DNA of 64,000 bases from Hippopus hippopus (GCA_946811185.2 OX328101.1:29806122-29870121), one strand, 5' to 3'; shown: positions 32,147 through 42,937, numbered from the stretch's first letter. Notes: generated by a model from the letters alone, not told the origin. Made by a program: numbers and translations.

Positions 32147-32276
32147 CTTTCCCGAGGTTTTCTAACTACCTTGTTCCTGCATTCGAGGCCCATAGTTTCG
32201 TGGATATTTTCAAGTAAGCCCGTATCAGTTTCTAAACGTAAGGCCAAGTGCTTGGAAATACCCTGAGTTCTAAAGG

Positions 32277-32566
32277 TTAATTACTTCACTAGATCTATAC
32301 GACAAAATTCAAGGCTTGTCCGACATAAAAAGCATTTGCAGATATGCAGACAACGAATCAGATACAGCTTTAATGATGAGATTTGAAAGTGAAAAAAACA
32401 TTGTGGAAAAATACAACTTTGGTAACAAGCATTTTCTCATTTTCCAACGACGTTTTCTACCCTTTTAGAGGCAAAACCTATCGATTTAAGCCACATTCAA
32501 GTTATCGTCTGGGATTGGTTTTTTATATGTACAAGTCTAAAATTTTGCCTTCCGGTAAAGATTTAA
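32277..32566. mobile_element. Family A derivative with two left arms
   Basis: The left half (GACAAAATTCAAGGCTTGTC...GCAGACAACGAATCAGATAC) and the inverted right half (TAAGCCACATTCAAGTTATC...ACAAGTCTAAAATTTTGCC) are both the GACGACAAA-type arm. The whole element is therefore a long inverted repeat, not the usual asymmetric form. TTAA at both ends. Confidence 0.7.
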
Positions 32567-33182
32567 ATTACGGTCTGCTATACAAAATCAAAGTACTGAA
32601 AATACTAATAGAAGGTAATGGTAGAAATTTGCACCCAAATAGGTTTTAACAGTGGACCATTTCTTTAAAAATTCATTCATCGGACGGTTGACAATGTTTT
32701 TTCCTTAGACTGATAGCATTATCTCATGAATATTTTGCATAAAATTGTTTATTATTTAAGGGTTCCTATGCGGTTTCAGGTGTTACGGAAGTGGTTTGGG
32801 GTGTAATAAAAATACTTTGGAGGTGTTTTTTGAGTGGTTTGTGGGTGTTTCGCAGTACTTGTTTTATTCATCAGCGATTTAGACTTTATAAACCAGGCCA
32901 TTTGAAAGCCGCGACAAGAGGCCAGTTTCTAATCTAGAGCTAACTTTGAAGTTCATCGTTGTGTAATTGGCTTGAATACTTTTTCAATCCGCATGTTCTT
33001 TTCAAATATAAAATGGCACAGACGTATCTGTTCATTGGTCTATGATGACCTTTTTTCCTTGAAACAGATAGGTGATTTGTCGTCACATGATTTCAGTATG
33101 ACGTTTGACATTAGAAGGCAAGACCTAAAAGGTCATCACCTTCTGATAATCAAATTTAACATTACTTCCGCCCACCTGATAT

Positions 33183-33394
33183 TTAACCCATAGGCTGCTA
33201 AGCGCGACTCAAGGATCTTTTGCGGACAGTGTAGATCAAGATCAGACTGCACAGGACGTGCAGTCTGATCTTGGATCTAAACTGTCCCATGAGGAGATAT
33301 CTTTTCTCCAAAAGTACTTTTTAAATAGCAGAATTTGGGTTTTTACTATCAGTTTAAAAGGTTAATTTTATTTATTCAGCCGGATAAGGGTTAA
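33183..33394 (+). mobile_element. Family B MITE, full length, plus
   Basis: TTAACCCATAGGCTGCTAAG to GCCGGATAAGGGTTAA; hairpin AGATCAGACTGCACAGGACG and complement intact. Confidence 0.9.
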
Positions 33395-33418
33395 GATAAA
33401 ATAAGTTATATTCGTTGT

Positions 33419-33462
33419 TGTTTCTTTTTCTTTATTACGTCATCGTTGGTTATATGTTACTA
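33419..33462. repeat. Duplicated 44-bp flank of a family C copy
   Basis: TTTCTTTTTCTTTATTACGT...GTTATATGTTACTA precedes the C element here and again at 47862-47903 without visible change. Confidence 0.8.
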
Positions 33463-33730
33463 TATGGCCTGCAACATGCGAAAAGGGGCGTTCGGACATT
33501 TGCGTAAAGTGTCGTCCCGGATCAGCCTGCGCACTCCGCGCAGGCTAATCCAAAACGACACTTTCCGTTTTTATGTAATTTCCTGTTTTGCGCAAGTCTA
33601 CTGTAGGACAAAATTCTAATGTTATCGTAAAGTGCCGTCTCGGATTAGCCTGCGCGGACTGCGCAGGCTGATCCGAGACGACACTTTACGCAAATGTCCG
33701 AATGCCCCTTTTCGCATGTTGCAGGCCATA
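33463..33730 (+). mobile_element. Family C MITE, near-consensus
   Basis: TA then TGGCCTGCAACATGCG to CGCATGTTGCAGGCCA then TA, with both internal palindromes and the GCGCAAGTCTACTGTAGGAC linker. Very similar to 47904-48169. Confidence 0.9.
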
Positions 33731-33731
33731 T

Positions 33732-34003
33732 TGAGCCATGCTCTGGCAAAAGGGGTTTTAATACATTTCCGTGTTTGATAACATCAAGCAAGTCACCATG
33801 CAGTTATGGATACATGGATACATAAAATGTAATAATGTCTTACAACCAACTGAACAAAGAGGCAATCTGGTTCTTAGAAAGGAAGAAAATTGACCAATAG
33901 CAAAATGTTTCGGCCCAGGTCAGCCTGCGCGGACTGCGTATGCTGACCTGAGTCGATACTTTTGGCAGATGCATAAAATCCCCTTTTGCCGGAGCTTGGC
34001 TCA
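33732..34003 (+). mobile_element. Family D MITE
   Basis: TTGAGCCATGCTCTGGCAAA to CCGGAGCTTGGCTCA; internal palindrome GGCCCAGGTCAGCCTGCGCG with complement. It abuts the C element directly. Confidence 0.85.
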
Positions 34004-34347
34004 TATGTGTTGTAACAATATTCTACAACTTCTATCAATAAATGCTCTGTTCTGTTCTGTTGTGACAGTTCTGTCACTAATTGAAGCTTGTTGTCTCAAA
34101 TTGACAGCCAATTATCCACCTTCCCACGAATGACGTATACAGTGTGGGTACCCGCGTTAGGGAAATGGAGCCCGTTACTGGATGGTGAAATGGCGAAACT
34201 TTGATGTATAAAGTTAACAGGTAAATTCCGAAAATGATTTCAACGATAACGATTGGTTCATGAAATATGACCGAATAAGCAAACGACCCTTTCCGTACAA
34301 AGTCCAAACAGCCAGTATGTTTAAACGATGCTTTTACACAAAAAATA

Positions 34348-34460
34348 TGAGAGAGAGAGAGAGAGAGAGTGAGAGACAGACAGACAGACAGGGGGCAGGC
34401 AGACAAGTAGACAGACAGACAGGGGGCAGGCAGACAGACAGACAGACAGACAAGTTGTCA
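34348..34460. repeat. Compound GA / CAGA microsatellite
   Basis: (GA)n followed by (CAGA)n, with an internal higher-order unit containing GGGGGCAGGCAGACA that occurs twice. Long frames on both strands here are artefacts of the repeat. Confidence 0.9.
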
Positions 34461-34699
34461 TAAACGTAGCATGAGTGTTTTTTCTTTTGGCCAAGAATAA
34501 GAAGAACCGCGAACACGAATCGATTAGATTCTAGTTTACTTTTATTGATGTAGAAAACAGAAAACTCAAGTTATCCCTATGATTTCCCCGGGTTAACTTT
34601 AACGCATGAATGCGGGAGTCAGAGTGATGCAGTGGTTCTATCTAAATATAAATTATCTGTTTATGACTACAGTGCCAGTCGCAGTCGACTGTTTTCGCC

Positions 34700-34792
34700 T
34701 GGTAGACATCCTATGAAAATATTGTGGCAAAAAGAGAAATTGCTCGTGTTGAGCAATTTCTTTTTACCATATGTTTTCATGCGTTAAACCCC
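34700..34792. repeat. Family A hairpin variant
   Basis: GAAAATATTGTGGCAAAAAG then AGAAATTGCTC / GAGCAATTTCT. Both stem arms differ from the family consensus (AAATTGC for AAAATGC), yet they still pair. The outer arms are absent. Confidence 0.65.
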
Positions 34793-35479
34793 AATATGTG
34801 CATGTGCACGTTTTGACGAATAGTCGATTATAACTTCTTCCTCGCAATTTTTTTTTTCATATAAAAATACCCTGAGCATTTCTTACATTGAAAAACAAAT
34901 AAGCTGTAACATATAATACCTTGCAAATACTTCTCTGTGTATATATCCAAGATTATTACATCCTTGAATATCTTGATATATGTAAAAAAAAAACAGTCCA
35001 CACAAATTTGTATCAGTTCGAAAGCTTCACTTGAAAAAAAAAAACTGTTTTTTCATCAGTTTAGATTTTTTTTTTGTCAAGTCAACACATAAAAAAATAT
35101 TGATATTCTAGAAAGATTAAGCGGCTGTCTTCTGTCTTATACGGCTTCTATATTTCTATTAAAACCGAAATGCGCATCTCTTGTGTTTCTATTTTCGGAT
35201 CCTCGAGCGTCAATCGGGACTCCCTGTTTCCGATACTATGATTGCCGAACGTGGGCGTATAGTCAATGAGCGCCGACCAGAATCGATATTGTCAGTGATA
35301 AATAGAGATCACTCTACTACGTAATACTGCTGATGTTGTTTGTGATAGCTCGCCTCCGAACATGTACGAGTCAAGAGCGACATCGATCCAACCCGTCCCT
35401 CGGCTGTTTACGTCAATGGAATGAACACTTACGACAAATCACGAGTGGAACCGAGGACATTTCTGAATGAAAACTTACC

Positions 35480-35640
35480 AACCATATTGACTATAACTGA
35501 ACTGACGTCACTGGTTCAAAACTACTATCTATTGACCAACCACAAGACATGTTAAGATTCCAAATAGGGAAACAAATTCCATATTGATCGGTTGTCATAG
35601 TTACAGTATGGTTAATGACGTCAACGATTTCCGCACGTAC
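35480..35640 (-). promoter_or_regulatory. Possible promoter or first-exon region with two CRE palindromes
   Basis: TGACGTCA occurs at 35513-35520 and 35616-35623, 103 bp apart, in a repeat-free region (about 35.1-35.75 kb). On the minus strand ATATGGTTG is followed by the strong donor GTAAGTTTTC at about 35480. No TATA box located and no downstream exon identified. Speculative. Confidence 0.25.
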
Positions 35641-35756
35641 TCATTAATTGTTTTTAAGAGAAAGACATCTCTGTTGTACTTGTCTGTGATATTGTCTGGT
35701 TTTACTTTAGGATAACATTTCTATATTCCGTTGAAAAAGTTTCCAATAGATAGAAA

Positions 35757-35959
35757 ACAAGAATCACCCCCTATCAAACAAGCACGTTTTTAACGACCTT
35801 GAAGTGGGTTTTTCAAAACATTGTGGAAAAAGGAGAAAATGCTGGGTTTTTTTTTTCAAGAACAAATCGGGATCATCATTTGATTCATACTGAATTTGTC
35901 GTCCGCAAATGCTTTCAATTTGGATTGGTCTAAAATTTTGATGTTTGGTACTGGCTTAA
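35757..35959 (-). mobile_element. Family A MITE, minus
   Basis: CCCTATCAAACAAGCACG; only the left hairpin arm remains before poly-T; distal arm to TGATGTTTGGTACTGGCTTAA. Confidence 0.75.
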
Positions 35960-36184
35960 CACTTTACCAAACCACAAAATTTTGGACCTGTCCAAATTCA
36001 AGGCATTGGCAAACGACACATCAAATGTGTCTCACATAATGAGATTTGTCTTTGAAAGGGTTGAAAATATTATGAGAAAAGGAAAAAATGCTGGTTACCA
36101 GCATTTTCTCCTTTTATCACAATATTTTCAAAAGACCTCTTCCTTAAGGTCGTTAAAACTCGGGGACTGTGAGGTAAAGAGTTG
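35956..36184 (+). mobile_element. Family A MITE, plus, sharing a TTAA
   Basis: TTAACACTTTACCAAACCAC to GGGACTGTGAGGTAAAGAGTTG, clean hairpin (ATGCTGGTTACCAGCAT). Confidence 0.85.
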
Positions 36185-36194
36185 AGCTTATAGA

Positions 36195-36260
36195 CAGAGA
36201 GAGAGTGAGTGAGAGAGAGACAGAGACAGAGAGAGAGACAGAGAGAGAAAGAAAGAAATG
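36195..36260. repeat. GA-rich microsatellite
   Basis: GAGA / GACA / GAAA dinucleotide-type repeat, about 65 bp, directly after the family A copy. Confidence 0.85.
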
Positions 36261-36782
36261 GCGAAGGAAAAGATACATGTACATTTGTTTATTTCATTCA
36301 GCAAAACAAACAATATTTTTAAAGGTATACAAGAGTGACGTTCTGTTTACGTATTGATAAGACGAAACCAATGCGTTTGGAATTAATCTGAAATTATTTT
36401 GTTGTTTTATGACAAAATAATTATAATAAGGTTTAAGACAACAATATCATTTTAGATTAATTTCAAATCTATTCTTTTTTTCATCGATATGTGACCAGAA
36501 TGCTATTGGTGTATAGTAATAGCCACTAAGGGCAAGATCGGTTCAGACTATATTGGAAAAGTTGGTATTGTTATTTACGTGTTTTTGTCGTAAACAATTC
36601 CCTGTTTTTATTGTTTTATCCATATAATACCCTAGTTAGGCATTGTAGTGAGGCTTTCTTGTCCCTTTTGTCGCCATTTTCCCTTTTCTTTCCAACTTCC
36701 ATCAATATCTTTACTAATTATATTGTAAATTTACGTGTTACCGTACACACTACAAGTTTTTAGAGTCCTCTACAACTTACTG

Positions 36783-37157
36783 TTAAAGGCCCATTGGTAG
36801 TCAAAAGTAAACAATTCGGGTGTTAAAATGCTTTGGAATTTAAACCATACCATTCATAAGTATGGAAATTACTGTGAAGACGGAAATCCGTTATTAGTCG
36901 TTGGCAGAAAAATGAAATTTAAACCTAGGTAAAGAGTTTAAAAAAAATAGAGCAACTTGAAAACTTTTTAAAATAACGAGTTTTAAAATTGACTTTTCTG
37001 CCAGCGACTAACATTTGACCGACCGTAGTACGAATATAATAACAGATTGTCAACTTCATAATAATTTCCATGGTCTTCAAAGGCAAATGGTATGATTTAA
37101 ATCTAAATGCATTTGAACAACCGCATTGTTTACTTTTGGTTGCTACTGTGCCTTTAA
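36783..37157. mobile_element. Family E MITE, full length (long terminal inverted repeats)
   Basis: TTAAAGGCCCATTGGTAGTC...AAAAGTAAACAATTC at the left and ATTGTTTACTTTTGGTTGC...GTGCCTTTAA at the right are complementary. Inner repeats GTCGTTGGCAGAAAAATG / TTTTCTGCCAGCGACTAA give a nested stem. About 375 bp, non-coding. Fragments occur at 20035, 31395 and about 58080. Confidence 0.8.
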
Positions 37158-37199
37158 TCTATGGACTGCCCTAGTTTTCTAGTGACGCTTATTTGTCCT

Positions 37200-37335
37200 T
37201 ATTTAGACGATGTTTACGTGGAAAACAGCCGGTGGCTTAGGAAGAATGTTATGCGAGCACTGATAAATAGAACTCTAGGAACCATGGATAGGTGTACTGG
37301 TCGCTGCGATATAAATAAATAATGTTAAAAACGTC
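37200..37335 (+). repeat. SINE 3' half
   Basis: GTGGAAAACAGCCGGTGGCT, CTGATAAATAGAACTCTAGG and GGATAGGTGTACTGGTCGC match the common SINE body and tail. Confidence 0.6.
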
Positions 37336-38678
37336 CCAATGGTGCGTGGCCTTAATGTTAGTTGGACGGTATGCGTTCTCCGGAGATCTGCTAAGCTTTG
37401 TGGGCGGAGAATTCGCCTCTGGCAGATTCAACCAAGCACAATAGATCTGCGGGTTAGGGAACAGACTAATTCATGCACCCCAGACCTCTACGTTGAGGGT
37501 TGTGCTGTAAGCTAAGGGCACACTCACTTCAAAACCAGTCTACAACAGAAACTTCGCATTATCTTCAAATAACGACACAAACAGTCCACTATTTAAGTAG
37601 ATCTTATGACGCGGGCTCGTGAAAGCCTTCAGCAAGCTAATGCACCGATAACTCTTCTAACGACTAAGTCAACAACCAGGACAGGAACCTTGAACATCAG
37701 AATCCTATATATGCAGCTGTGGGGAAAAAAGCACTGAAGTGTATAGCAATACACGTGTACAACCTGAAGATATTGAACCTGGGCGAGGCTAGATGGAATG
37801 GAGCCGCACGGAGATGAGACTAGCGAGAGGAGACAGGTCATCGTCTGGACAGTCCTACACACTCAAGGAGTGGCCCTTCTGATTACGACCAAGGCAACGG
37901 GAGCACTGGTGTCCTCGGAATCAGTATAATAATGGATCCTCACAATTCAACTCAAAAGATGGGAAAGTTCCCGTACGATAATGCTTAGCCCAAGAAATGC
38001 CACAGGGTTAGAAGAAAAAGAGTTTTTCCACGAGCAAGTCCAAGCAAAACATCACAGAGAGACTTGAAGATGTAAATGAGATATACCTGAACACAACAGT
38101 AGGAGCAGACAATACAGAGAACTGATCATTAGCAGACTTGGCACCGGAGAAATGGACAAAAACGGTGAAGTTTTCGCAGACTTCCGCACTTTAAAGGACC
38201 TGGTCATGGTAGACACCATCTTTCCCCGTAATAATATCCATAAGACCACGTGTACTTGCCCTGACGGCAAGACCCAAAACCAGAATAACCACATCAGTAT
38301 TTGGCCAAAGTGGAGAGGTAGCCTGCACGACTTCCTGGTAAAGAGCTGACTGAGCGTCGGACCATCATCTTGTTGTTTCCGTTTTAAAGACTAAGTGCAA
38401 AGCTAACATCGACCGGCTAGGTAAATAATTAGTTAAGGTCTACTTGCGAAGCCTGAAAGAAAGAGGTAAGCAGAACAAACTCAAACTTTAACCGAAGAAC
38501 AACTTTAGCATGCTTTCCTGGTTGAGAGGGGAAAGAATTTAAGAGCAGTAGCACAGTCTGCGCGATATCTAGAGGACAACATGCCAAACAGACTTGGGAA
38601 AGAAACAAAGAAACACAAGGAATACTGACATCAGAAACGTGGGCACTGATCACAGAGAGAAATAGCTGAAAGACCAAA

Positions 38679-38765
38679 GCCTGTATTCACAAACCATTCC
38701 TAGTTTCATTCTTAGTCTTGTTCTTGATTTAGAAAGTAACGCAAGAACGACCAAGAACAGAAGAA
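38679..38765 (+). repeat. Family F left-half fragment
   Basis: GCCTGTATTCACAAACCATT, TTCTTAGTCTTGTTC and GAAAGTAACGCAAGAACG match the left arm of the complete copy 150 bp downstream. Confidence 0.65.
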
Positions 38766-38830
38766 GGTACTTCAAGAACGCTAATGGGACAATAAACGGA
38801 CATTTAAAAGAAGCTCAGGAAAAGAAAACA

Positions 38831-39028
38831 GGGCTCGTATTCACAAACCATTCGTAAGAACGTTCTTTGTCTTATTCTCCAGAATTTTCTATATTTGAAA
38901 GTAACACAACTTCTGATTGGCTAAACCATTGGGTTTGGCCAATCAGAAGTTATGTTACTTATAAATTTAGAAAATCTTGGAGATTAAGACTAGGAATATT
39001 CTCAAGAATGGTTGATGAATACAGGCCC
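38831..39028. mobile_element. Family F fold-back MITE inserted in the LINE remnant
   Basis: GGGCTCGTATTCACAAACCA and GGTTGATGAATACAGGCCC are terminal inverted repeats. The centre pairs as CTTCTGATTGGCTAAACC / GGTTTGGCCAATCAGAAG, so almost the whole 198 bp folds. It separates LINE linker text from the FKETLNRP block. Confidence 0.85.
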
Positions 39029-39454
39029 TGAAGCTTCACTGAGGAGCTGACTCAGGCAGCAAAGACTGCAGCAGGCTGTAGAAATATGAAGAGACTGTAT
39101 GGAAAGACAGCAACCCTTGCCGCCTGTCAAAGACAAGAATTGCAACTCCAGCTGAGGATGACCAGAGAGAAAGATAGGCAGAGTACTTCAAGGAAACACT
39201 CAACAGACCTGCCGGAGTAAAGCAGCAGGCCCCGATGTATATAGCTACTGAGGCAGACATCTAGACTTCAACTGACGCTCTGCACCCGCTTCAACTTCAC
39301 AATTTCTTAGACCGAGAGAGTAATCAAGCAGACCAGAAGAAAGATGCTGCCAAAGAAAGGGTACCTGTCAAAATGAAAAAAACTGAAGAAGTAACAATAT
39401 TTCCTCATAAAAAACAAATGCCATACAAAGTAGAGCAGCCAGCCTAGTAGCGTG

Positions 39455-39590
39455 AGTAGCAGACGATAAATTGAATGTGTCTAAAATTATGGGATTCATC
39501 TTTGAAAGCGTAAAAAAAACATTGTTTGGAAAGGAGAAAATGCATCTTCTCGTGGGCCGTTAGACACGGGAATGTTTGATAAAGCGCTAA
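39455..39590 (+). repeat. Family A fragment
   Basis: GCAGACGATAAATTGAATGT, AAACATTGTTTGGAAAGGAG and a right arm GGGAATGTTTGATAAAG; half of the hairpin is deleted. Confidence 0.6.
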
Positions 39591-40189
39591 TCAAAGAAAA
39601 TATGTCGAGTTTCGACAGTTACTCAAATCTTCGACCTGAGAGACGGCTCACGAGTAACAATAACATAAGTTTAGGCAGAAAGCGTTAAGTTTTTGCCTTT
39701 TTATGTCTCCTAAAATACAGCCTTGTTGGCTGGCATTCTAAACATTGCACATTTATTTTTGTTCTGCTGTTGCAGAAAAAGGTAGGACTGCCAAATTCAC
39801 CTCATCCGGGCCATTAGATCTGAAGTCAAACTGAAGTAACCCGTCGGGATTGATCGTTCATTTCCGATCACTTAAAGGTCACACTTTCAATCGAGGAAAG
39901 CATCCGCAACCCCTGGTTGATCCGTTGATGTAGTGACGGAATCGGCCGAGTTGTAACGAGTGTCGGCGAAAGGTCACAAGGTTGGACCACCTTCATTCAA
40001 CTCTTTCACTGCCAATGGCTACTTAAACATATTTCGCAGTAAGTTCAAAGCATGATCAGACATCTTTGCTTGGATTTCCAGGGAGCAATCATCGTGAGTG
40101 ACTAGTATCCAAGTTGGAGATTTTTTATATAAAAATAAACAGGTTTGGCCGTTTACTGAATGATCTAGTGTTTTACGAACTAGAAGTAA

Positions 40190-40380
40190 AAATAGGACCT
40201 TGAAACATCGTATGCAAAAAAAAAAAGAGAAAATGCCATTAAGTAGCATGTTCTCCTTTTCCCTCCGTGTTTTCTACCCTTTTCAAATCAAATTTCATCA
40301 TTTGAGATGTAATCTGTCCTCTGCAAATGCTTTCAATTTGGGCAAGTCTGAAAACTTGTAGTCAAAAAAGAAAAGGTTGA
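40190..40380 (-). mobile_element. Family A MITE, left-truncated, minus
   Basis: GAGAAAATGCCATTAAGTAG / GCATGTTCTCCTTTTCC hairpin and the distal arm (CTGCAAATGCTTTCAATTTG). Confidence 0.7.
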
Positions 40381-40532
40381 GATAAAGGGCAGGGTTAGAT
40401 AAATTCATTTATAGGATGGACGGATCAATAGATTGGACAAGATGATTATGACAGCTGTTAGTTCTTATATTACAGTGAAACCACGAGATCATTTAAATAT
40501 ACAATAAACCAGAGATACTGTAAAAACCATTT

Positions 40533-40768
40533 TTATCCCTTTTTCAATAATACAAAGTTTTAACACAATAGAGGGAAGATGGCTTCTGACAACATTCTGG
40601 GAAAAGGAGAAAATGCTGGTAACCAGCATTTTCTCCTTTTCCCACAATGTTTCCAGTTGTTTCAAAGTCCAATCTCATTACTCGAGACACATTTAATTTG
40701 TTGTCTGCAAAATCCTTTCGAAGTTTGGACAAGTCTAAAATTATGTCGTCTAGTACAGGGTTTGAACC
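40533..40768 (-). mobile_element. Family A MITE, minus
   Basis: AGTTTTAACACAATAGAGGG, clean hairpin (ACATTCTGGGAAAAGG...ATGCTGGTAACCAGCAT), end ATGTCGTCTAGTACAGGGTTTG. Confidence 0.8.
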
Positions 40769-40856
40769 TCTCTGTGGACTCACTGAAATAAGACTGGCTT
40801 TAGTAGAGAGGTGGTCTTTAAACTGAAAAATTCAAGATCATTTAAATATACAACGA

Positions 40857-41070
40857 TTAACCCTTATCCTGCTAGATAAGTTTAATCAAACTTTCAAGCC
40901 GGTAGTAAAAACACGAATAGTGCTACTTCAAACTTATATTTTGGAGGGAAAAATATCTTCTAACCGGACAGTGTAGATTCAAGATCAGACTGCACGTTCT
41001 GTTCTGTCTGAGCTTGATCTACACTGTCCACAAAAGGTCAGTGAGTTGCGCATAGCAGCCTAATGGTTAA
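40857..41070 (-). mobile_element. Family B MITE, full length, minus
   Basis: TTAACCCTTATCCTGCTAGA to GCAGCCTAATGGTTAA; hairpin ATTCAAGATCAGACTGCACG with complement. Confidence 0.85.
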
Positions 41071-41209
41071 AATCACTCCTTAAAGTAGAAGCCCTGTACC
41101 AAGACCACATCTGGGACTAACATGGGATGGTTTTAGTACCGAGATAGTCTTTAAAACAAAAATCAATTTTTTAACATAAAATATACAGTAGGGATGGGTA
41201 AATTGACTA

Positions 41210-41440
41210 CAATTTGCCAAGTCCGAAAGCTCAGTCGATAATTTACATGGGCTTGAACCTCAGGCGTAGCTGGTTCGATTTCTCAGCTCGGCCAAAATCT
41301 TTCCGAGGGACGACGATAGTCATTGCGACAGGATTCATACCTCTCTCACAGCTGAACATTGTTTCGACAATGATTATGTGGGATAAAGGAGCAAGTGGTC
41401 TAGTACTGGTTAAAGAAACTCTGGTTAAAAAGGCTGTAAA
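41210..41440 (+). repeat. tRNA-headed SINE, plus
   Basis: B-box-like GCTGGTTCGATTTCTCAGC, then GACGACGATAGTCATTGCGA and ATTATGTGGGATAAAGGAGC. Frames across this segment are not genes. Confidence 0.6.
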
Positions 41441-41814
41441 TTCTGGAAAAAAAAAGGAAGAACCCTCTAAAACTCAGAGATGAAGGTATCTACTCGTATT
41501 TGTATTGGCTATTGTATCTGATTTAATCTACGGTATTTTCTTTATCAGATGTGACGTTCTGTACTCATTGAATACGATCTCACATAATCGACGTGTGCTT
41601 GTGATCATTTATAGATCTACAGCAGCATTCAAACAAACCTTTAAAATATTCATGCGTGAAATCCAAAAATGTTTGAAGAGAATACGTATTGCATTAAGGA
41701 AATACCATCAAAAAGATTTCTTACAGATTCTTTATTTACTGATGGTTTGCCAGCTATTATCTTACTAAATTCAGCGATAGTTTATTTTTATTATGAAAAT
41801 CTGTATAGCACTCT

Positions 41815-42049
41815 TTAACTCTTTATCAGACGATAAAATTTTGGACTGGTCCAAATTGAAAGCATTAATTTTGCAGACGACAAAATAAATGAGAATCAAA
41901 AATTGAAATTCGATTTGGGAAGGGTATAAAAACATTGTGGGAAAAGGAGTAAATGCTGGTTACCAGCATTTTCTCATTTTCCCACAGTGTTTCCAAAAGC
42001 TTTCTTTCTCAGGGTCGTCAAAAGTCGGGATTGTGTGGTAAAGAGTTCA
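41815..42049 (+). mobile_element. Family A MITE, near-consensus, plus
   Basis: TTAACTCTTTATCAGACGAT to GGATTGTGTGGTAAAGAGTTCA; clean hairpin (ATGCTGGTTACCAGCAT). Confidence 0.9.
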
Positions 42050-42313
42050 GGATAGCAACAATGTTGACAAGGTTAAACAGAGTGTATGAACTGTGCTCGT
42101 GGAGTTGTATCGGGTTTATACGGAACTTAAAAGGGATACGTATCCTTTTTTTATGATTGCCCAAAAAATCCATACGTATGAAAGTCTTCATGACTACAAA
42201 GTACATGTAGCTTTAATTGTGCTTAGCAATTTCGATTGTTGTATGTAATCATATCGGATTGAACCTAGCTTATAAAACAATTGTTTATACCGAAAACCAA
42301 TACTTAATCTATT

Positions 42314-42549
42314 TTCAACCCTTCAGCAGACGATAAAATTTCAAACTTGTCCAAATTGAAAGCATTTGCAGACAACAAAATAAATGTACATAAATAAGAT
42401 GATGGGATCTGTCTTCAAAAGGGTAGAAAATATTGTTTGAAAACGAGAAAAATACTAGTGACCAGCCTTTTCTCCTTTTGCCACAATGTTTTCCGAAAGC
42501 TTGATTCTTCAGTGTCACTGAAACACGGGATGATAAATGGCGAGGTTAA
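42314..42549 (+). mobile_element. Family A MITE, plus
   Basis: CAACCCTTCAGCAGACGATA to GATGATAAATGGCGAGGTTAA; hairpin with ACTAGTGACCAGCC, one arm diverged. Confidence 0.8.
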
Positions 42550-42613
42550 ACAGAGTGTATGAACTAATGGGTGTGGGCGGAAGGACTCCTCCTCATCAAC
42601 GGCTGTCGTCTGC

Positions 42614-42937
42614 TGTTTTTTGCGCTATAGGCTATCGATATTTATCTTCGGATCAGACGTCATTTTTACGCATTGCCTCCGGAAACAAATTTTCAGTAGA
42701 CGACATTTTTGAAAATAATCTAAAATATCCATAACATATAGAATCACCATGCCATCTGAAGACATATGGACAAATTGTTTTTTGCGCTATAGGCTATCGA
42801 TATTTATCTTCGGATCAGACGTCATTTTTACGCATTGCCTCCGGAAACAAATTTTCAGTAGACGACATTTTTGAAAATAATCTAAAATATCCATAACATA
42901 TAGAATCACCATGCCATCTGAAGACATATGGACAAAT
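42614..42937. repeat. Exact 162-bp tandem duplication
   Basis: Copies 42614-42775 and 42776-42937 (GCTATCGATATTTATCTTCG at 42631 and 42793) read identically throughout. The unit contains GCATTGCCTCCGGAAACAAA and a CATCTGAAGACATATGG end. Confidence 0.9.

Larger units (their letters stand above)
37665..39420 (+). pseudogene. Decayed APE-type LINE (non-LTR retrotransposon) ORF
   Basis: Translating in shifting plus frames gives pieces in the order expected for a LINE polyprotein. At about 37672 there is TRTGTLNIR (endonuclease start), then LNLGEARWNG at about 37770. At about 38150 there is a long endonuclease C-terminal stretch with MDKNGEVFADF, IHKTT and a WRGSLHDF block. At about 38590 comes a linker TWERNKETQ-like run, at about 39190 AEYFKETLNRPAG, and at about 39340 KMLPKKGYLSK, resembling the KLPKKGDLSxC entry to the reverse transcriptase. 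Stops and frameshifts break every piece and the polymerase body is missing. An F-family element is inserted at 38831-39028. Clade not assigned (CFDP2-like relatives come to mind). Confidence 0.75.

Noticed and set aside
34077..34516. Ser/Leu/Cys-rich and Arg/Asp/Gln-rich frames
   Set aside because: They are translations of the GA and CAGA microsatellite.
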